DNA of 9,344 bases. Origin: Parcubacteria group bacterium GW2011_GWA2_45_30 (GTDB lineage: Bacteria; Patescibacteriota; Minisyncoccia; Sungbacterales; HO2-52-23). Below the pieces are notes generated by a model, which was given only the letters and a program-made list of their open reading frames with translations, searched no databases and was not told the DNA's origin. Of this stretch, positions 6,203-9,344 are shown in pieces. The position numbers and the translations under genes were made by a program. The DNA is taken from assembly GCA_001001625.1 (NCBI GenBank), contig LCKU01000033.1:1-9344 (forward strand), written 5' to 3'. How positions within the stretch are numbered: position 1 is the first letter of the stretch; each line of letters starts with the position of its first letter.

Positions 6203-6232
6203 TAAAAAAATAGCGCGCTGAAAATGCGCGCT
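6203..6232 (-). terminator. Intrinsic terminator of the small-ORF unit
   Basis: On the minus strand the stem AGCGCGC / GCGCGCT (7 bp, loop of 7) is followed by ATTTTTTTA. The stem begins at the base right after the stop codon of the 58-residue ORF, which strongly links it to that gene. Confidence 0.85.
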
Positions 6233-6409
6233 TTAGTTTGATGGACTCTGGCTTGGATGTTTCTTCGGCCTTTTGCGGATAATGGTGACGGTTGGCGAAG
6301 GACCAGCTTTAATTTTGTGAGAGTGACTTTTGACCTGCGTTGCGGGTCGTATTTTCATAATTTCTTTAAGAAACGCGTGATTGATATTCCGTTTCCATTT
6401 GAAGTTCAT
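6233..6409 (-). CDS. Small basic protein, unknown function
   Basis: This 58-residue ORF is not recognised. It begins MNFKWKRNINHAFLKEIMK and ends in a Lys/Arg/Pro/Ser-rich tail (TIIRKRPKKHPSQSPSN), so it is strongly basic with a probably disordered C-terminus; nucleic-acid binding is a guess. Support for a real gene comes from signals: AGGAG five bases before the ATG, a stop codon abutting an intrinsic terminator, and a consensus promoter upstream of the companion ORF. A GTG two codons earlier would overlap the ribosome binding site and is less likely. It is the second gene of a two-ORF unit. Confidence 0.6.
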   Translation of the reverse strand: MNFKWKRNINHAFLKEIMKIRPATQVKSHSHKIKAGPSPTVTIIRKRPKKHPSQSPSN

Positions 6410-6458
6410 ACACACTCCTGTGTAAAAAGTGCTTCAGACATCGCGAATTTATTCACAA

Positions 6459-6731
6459 TCAGGGCAGAAGCTCAAAATAAAAAGATTTTTCACACAATCC
6501 GCGCAGATAACCCCGCTGAATGTTATCAGTATTGGAGCTTTGCTGCTTTGTTACAATATAGTGGTGCTGGTGGCCTCTCTTATTATCTCCACCAAATGGG
6601 GGTGGAATAAACCGAAAGTATGGAGAAGCTTCGTGGGAGATGAAAATGTATGGAGTGCATCCAGCACTGAAAATAGCAAATTGCGCAGGGATTTGAAATA
6701 TTGCCGACTTGTCAAAAATCTTTAAAGTCAT
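6459..6731 (-). CDS. Small protein, unknown function
   Basis: This 90-residue ORF is not recognised. It is rich in aromatic residues, Pro and His (SPYFRFIPPPFGGDN, then GHQHHYIV), with two cysteines (25 and 80) and no signal peptide or membrane helix. The ATG follows AGGAGG with a four-base gap and lies 26 bp from a consensus -10 box, so transcription and translation signals are in the right order. The second ORF starts 49 bp after its stop. A plus-strand frame over the same DNA (6429-6725) encodes a membrane-like stretch but has no ribosome binding site or promoter that I can see, so the minus-strand reading is preferred. Confidence 0.55.
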   Translation of the reverse strand: MTLKIFDKSAIFQIPAQFAIFSAGCTPYIFISHEASPYFRFIPPPFGGDNKRGHQHHYIVTKQQSSNTDNIQRGYLRGLCEKSFYFELLP

Positions 6732-6757
6732 AAACCCTCCTAACGATGATTAGGTAG

Positions 6758-6786
6758 AGTATAAGATACTACTTTCTATTTGTCAA
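6758..6786 (-). promoter_or_regulatory. Consensus promoter of the small-ORF unit
   Basis: TTGACA (6781-6786) and TATACT (6758-6763) on the minus strand are 17 bp apart, the same boxes and spacing as the SPFH promoter. The -35 box is also the Leu-Thr codon pair near the RecR C-terminus, so the promoter overlaps the end of recR. The unit can therefore be transcribed independently of dnaB-recR. Confidence 0.85.
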
Positions 6787-7309
6787 GGCGTTTTTCAAGG
6801 TTACCTCATCCGCATATTCAAGTTCAGAGCCAAGGGAAAGTCCGCGTCCCAGACGCGAAATTTTAAGTCCGGCATGCAGTTTTTGCAGAGGAGCCAAAAT
6901 CCTATCAATATAAAGCGCGGTCATGTCGCCTTCGGTGGTGGCGCCGGTTGCCAAAATTACTTCGCATTTTTCTTCTTTTTCCAGAAGCATTTTTATTCGT
7001 TCATATAATTCTTTAAGATGGAGATTTTTGGCCGAGTTGGGGTCAAGCGGCGCAATAAGTCCGTCTAAAACATGATATAGGCCTGCAAAGGCCCCAGTTT
7101 TTTCCATATTTTGCAAATCCGCCTCTTTTTCCACAACTGCGATTTGCCGTTGGTTTCGTTTGGCATCGCGACAAAATTGGCAATGCGGATTTTTTTGTTC
7201 GCCGATTTTCTCTAAAGCCCGATAACACAATTGGCAAAATGCGATTTTGGCATCAACTTCCGTTAAGGTCGAGGTTAACTCATGAATAACCGGACGGTTT
7301 TTTACCCAT
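6769..7309 (-). CDS. recR: Recombination mediator RecR, N-terminus missing or disrupted
   Basis: RecR works with RecO and RecF to load RecA on SSB-coated DNA gaps. Visible are the zinc finger (FCQLC then HCQFC), the Toprim region (IAVVEKEADLQNM), ATGATTEGDMTALYI, and the C-terminal signature ISRLGRGLSLGSELEYADEVTLKNAL. The family has about 200 residues; here recognisable homology starts just before the zinc finger and the N-terminal helix-hairpin-helix (LPGIGPKSAQR-like) is absent. The frame is open to 7350 but has no ATG or GTG, and the only TTG (7230) lies inside the zinc finger. An ATG at 7309 is one base out of frame: dropping one A from the run of six at 7298-7303 would join it to RecR. 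Coordinates use that ATG as a best guess; it lacks a ribosome binding site. The gene is truncated, frameshifted or misassembled at the 5' end. Confidence 0.85.
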
Positions 7310-7315
7310 TTATTT

Positions 7316-7347
7316 ATTCGTAAATTCGCACCGGATTCGTTATTCGT
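7316..7347. repeat. ATTCG-rich repeat between dnaB and recR
   Basis: The 32 bases hold four copies of ATTCG (starting at 7316, 7324, 7335 and 7342), three of them ATTCGT. The stretch begins in the last codons of dnaB and fills the place where the RecR N-terminus should be encoded. It looks like low-complexity filler sequence rather than coding DNA. Confidence 0.5.
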
Positions 7348-8716
7348 TGATTATATTCTCCATATGCTTTTCAATCGCCCGGAAAGAGGCGGTTTCTTCG
7401 TGGAAATATAGGTCTAATTTTCCAGTAGGGCCGTTGCGGTGTTTTTCAATCCGGATTTCCGCGATGTTTTTGCGCTCGCTGTTTTCTTTCACCTTATCTT
7501 CGCGATAGATAAACATAACCACATCCGCATCTTGTTCGATACTCCCACTTTCACGCAGATCCGAAAGTTTGGGTATGGAGGACGGGCGCATCTCAACTCC
7601 GCGGGATAACTGGGAAAGTGCTAAAACCGGTACATTTAATTCTTTAGCCATGGCTTTGAGCGAGCGCGAAATTTCCGAAACCTCCTGTACGCGTGATTCC
7701 GGACTGCCGTATCCTTTGATTAGTTGTAAATAATCAACTATAACCAGTTCAAGTTTTTTTTCGGATTGCAGGCGGCGCGCTTTGGCGCGAAGCTCCATAA
7801 CGGTGGGGGAGGGAGTATCATCAAGATACAGCGGCAGTTCCGAAAGAGTTGACATGGCGCTTTGCAGGCGCGAAAAATCATCTCCATTTCCCTGTTGATT
7901 TAGATGGCCGGTGCGAAGCCGCCAAAGATCTACCGCGGCTTCGGATGCAATCAGACGATCCACTAATTGCTCTTTGGACATTTCCAAACTAAATACCCCG
8001 ACAGCGTGTTTGGCGCGCGCGGCATTGCGCGCTATATCCAAAGCGAGCGAGGTTTTCCCCAAGCTTGGGCGTGAGGCAAGCACTACTAAATCCGATTTCT
8101 GCAAGCCGCCTAAAATTGAATCAAGCTCCTTGAATCCCGTAGTAACCCCGCGCAGGGCATCGCGGTTATTGTGGATTTTTTCAATGCGCTCCCAGGCCTC
8201 TTCCAGCGCGTCTTTAATAACTAAAAATTCCTGGCGCAGCGAGTCCCGCGATATGCCGAATATTCTTTGTTCCGCCTCGTCAATCAGCACTTCCACATCC
8301 TCCGCTTCTTTATAGCCGAGTTGCGCAATATAACTGGAGGCCTCAATTAAGTCGCGCAGTAGGCGCTTGCGCCGCACAATTGAGGCGTAATGCGCCACAT
8401 GGGTGGCGGTGGGCACCACATTTACCAAACTCGTGATATAGGCAGATCCCCCAACTTCTTCCATTCTCCCTTTTTCGCGCAAGCGCGCGGTGACGGACAA
8501 AACATCAATCGGCTCGCGATGGCTGAAAATATCCAGCATGGCCTCATAAATTTCCCGATGAGCGGATTTATAAAAATCCAGCGGCTTTAAAAAATCCGCG
8601 ACTTTAAAAATCGCGTCCCGATCCAGCATCAGAGATCCCAAGGCCGACATTTCCGCTTCCACGTTTTGGGGCGGCATGCGCAGCTCAATGGGGTTTTGGG
8701 TGGAGATCTGAACCAT
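7340..8716 (-). CDS. dnaB: Replicative DNA helicase DnaB
   Basis: DnaB is the hexameric 5'-3' helicase that unwinds DNA ahead of the replisome. The 458 residues are standard length with no intein. The N-terminal primase-interacting domain covers about 12-115 (PPQNVEAEMSALGSLMLD), then a linker, then the RecA-like domain with Walker A SRPSLGKTS (215-223), Glu245 in FSLEMS, Walker B VIVDYLQL (325-332), the QLSRGVE motif, DLRESGSIEQDAD, and KHRNGPTG with Lys425 and Arg427 in the arginine-finger position. The ATG at 8716 has no ribosome binding site and lies six bases from a TATAAT box, so the mRNA is probably leaderless. recR follows on the same strand with no terminator between them. Confidence 0.98.
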   Translation of the reverse strand: MVQISTQNPIELRMPPQNVEAEMSALGSLMLDRDAIFKVADFLKPLDFYKSAHREIYEAMLDIFSHREPIDVLSVTARLREKGRMEEVGGSAYITSLVNVVPTATHVAHYASIVRRKRLLRDLIEASSYIAQLGYKEAEDVEVLIDEAEQRIFGISRDSLRQEFLVIKDALEEAWERIEKIHNNRDALRGVTTGFKELDSILGGLQKSDLVVLASRPSLGKTSLALDIARNAARAKHAVGVFSLEMSKEQLVDRLIASEAAVDLWRLRTGHLNQQGNGDDFSRLQSAMSTLSELPLYLDDTPSPTVMELRAKARRLQSEKKLELVIVDYLQLIKGYGSPESRVQEVSEISRSLKAMAKELNVPVLALSQLSRGVEMRPSSIPKLSDLRESGSIEQDADVVMFIYREDKVKENSERKNIAEIRIEKHRNGPTGKLDLYFHEETASFRAIEKHMENIINE

Positions 8717-8722
8717 GGATTA

Positions 8723-8752
8723 ATTATAAACTCCGGCGGAAATCTTTGGCAA
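8723..8752 (-). promoter_or_regulatory. Promoter of dnaB, probably giving a leaderless mRNA
   Basis: On the minus strand TTGCCA (8747-8752) is 18 bp from a perfect TATAAT (8723-8728). Only six bases separate TATAAT from the ATG at 8716, so initiation should fall at or next to the start codon. Confidence 0.7.
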
Positions 8753-8767
8753 GTGTAAGAACAAGGG

Positions 8768-8783
8768 AAAACCTGTGGGTTTT
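8768..8783. repeat. Hairpin in the dnaB divergent promoter region
   Basis: The arms aaaacc and ggtttt flank TGTG. It lies between the two divergent promoters, 16 bp from the dnaB -35 box and touching the -35 box of the opposite gene. It could be a shared operator. Confidence 0.4.
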
Positions 8784-8811
8784 GTCACCTATTCGGATAT
8801 TGCAGTATTTT
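8782..8811 (+). promoter_or_regulatory. Candidate promoter of the unknown gene at 8819
   Basis: TTGTCA (8782-8787) and TATTTT (8806-8811) are 18 bp apart. The ATG follows seven bases later, so this mRNA would also start at or close to the start codon. TAGGAA just before the ATG is too near it for a normal ribosome binding site. Confidence 0.5.
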
Positions 8812-8818
8812 GTAGGAA

Positions 8819-9344
8819 ATGCTAAATCTAAAGAACGTTCTTTTTCAAGGCAGCAAAACCCAGATTATCCCTAAGGGAGTCGCCAATAGTGCCGATCAAC
8901 TCGTGGACAAATTAAACGCTATCGTCAAAGACACCCAGTACGTGGAGGTTATGAAACAGCTGAATATCACCCGTAAGACCCCGAATGTGGGTGACGTGTT
9001 GATGGCTGAAGAAAAACAAAAGCTTCTTTACGGAAATTTGCAGATTATCGTTTCAAATCCTGCAGCTGCCAGAGAGCACCGCGATGAGATGGAACGTACC
9101 CGTATAAAATCAATACGGTTTGTTATGACCAAGAGTCCCATGGTGTTGGACTCGCCGGTTTCAGCATCATTTCCGCGAAGCGGCGAATCGTTGATCGCTT
9201 ATTTGATTTTCTTTGATGACAAATTTGTCAAGGCGATTCTACCTGACAATTATGTGATTAACGAAGACACGAGGAAATATATTACCGACCCGATAACGGG
9301 CGCGTTTTCCGGCGCAGCTGGACAGGGATTAAGACAAATAAGAT
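8819..9344 (+). CDS. Unrecognised protein, 5' part (runs off the window)
   Basis: The frame from the ATG at 8819 is open for 175 codons to the window edge. The product begins MLNLKNVLFQGSKTQIIPKG. It has no signal peptide or long hydrophobic segment. A Lys/Glu-rich helical part (about 25-70, QLVDKLNAIVKDTQYVEVMK) is followed by strand-like stretches (NLQIIVSNP, SIRFVMTKSP, ESLIAYLIFFDDKFVKAILP) and a Gly/Ala/Ser-rich end (TGAFSGAAGQG). I recognise no family or catalytic motif. Codon use and the uninterrupted frame support a real gene. It is divergent from dnaB across a 102-bp shared promoter region. Confidence 0.75.
   Translation, partial: MLNLKNVLFQGSKTQIIPKGVANSADQLVDKLNAIVKDTQYVEVMKQLNITRKTPNVGDVLMAEEKQKLLYGNLQIIVSNPAAAREHRDEMERTRIKSIRFVMTKSPMVLDSPVSASFPRSGESLIAYLIFFDDKFVKAILPDNYVINEDTRKYITDPITGAFSGAAGQGLRQIR

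Noticed and set aside
6257..6610. 117-codon plus-strand frame across both small minus-strand ORFs
   Set aside because: It has no ribosome binding site or promoter and runs against a minus-strand unit that has promoter, start and stop signals.
7043..7237. 64-codon minus-strand frame overlapping recR
   Set aside because: It lies in another frame of the RecR zinc-finger and Toprim region, where the RecR frame is clearly conserved.
7911..8315. 134-codon plus-strand frame inside dnaB
   Set aside because: It is antisense to the Walker A region of DnaB, has Ser/Arg-rich shadow composition and no start signals.
1..9344. tRNA, rRNA, CRISPR array, insertion sequence or integrase
   Set aside because: I saw no tRNA-like T-arm, no regularly spaced repeats and no transposase or integrase motifs in any frame.

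Overview
The window reads as a compact bacterial chromosome segment, most likely from the Patescibacteria/CPR (Parcubacteria-like). This is an inference from the wording of MraY, RmuC, L21 and the phosphohexomutase, from the short or absent mRNA leaders, and from intergenic gaps filled with small GC-rich palindromes. It carries core genes (cell wall, ribosome, replication, recombination) with no transposase, integrase, tRNA, rRNA or CRISPR array that I can see.

Layout. 1-357 is the C-terminus of mraY (+). 358-485 is a non-coding gap holding three palindromes. 486-893 is a small PD-(D/E)XK nuclease-like protein (-). 943-2052 is ychF (-), divergent from the phosphomannomutase/phosphoglucomutase gene (2033-3394, +), which is followed by rmuC (3452-4543, +). 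rplU (L21) follows at 4741-5058 (+) behind its own promoter and an unusual leader; rpmA does not follow it. A two-way terminator separates rplU from a convergent SPFH/prohibitin-like membrane protein (5094-6050, -). 6203-6786 holds a small minus-strand transcription unit that is easy to overlook: consensus promoter, two short ORFs with good ribosome binding sites, and an intrinsic terminator. recR (-) and dnaB (7340-8716, -) follow. A divergent promoter region then leads into an unrecognised gene (8819 onward, +) that runs off the window.

The most unusual points are: (1) the two-small-ORF unit between recR and the SPFH gene; (2) a mini-ORF in the rplU leader that repeats the start of L21; (3) a YchF whose P-loop lacks its first half because the pgm start lies there; (4) a RecR without its N-terminal helix-hairpin-helix region and without a normal in-frame start; (5) a 13-bp tandem repeat abutting the SPFH promoter. 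Points 3 and 4 could be natural decay or assembly joins, which the sequence alone cannot decide. I did not find a clear multi-gene system such as a defence island.
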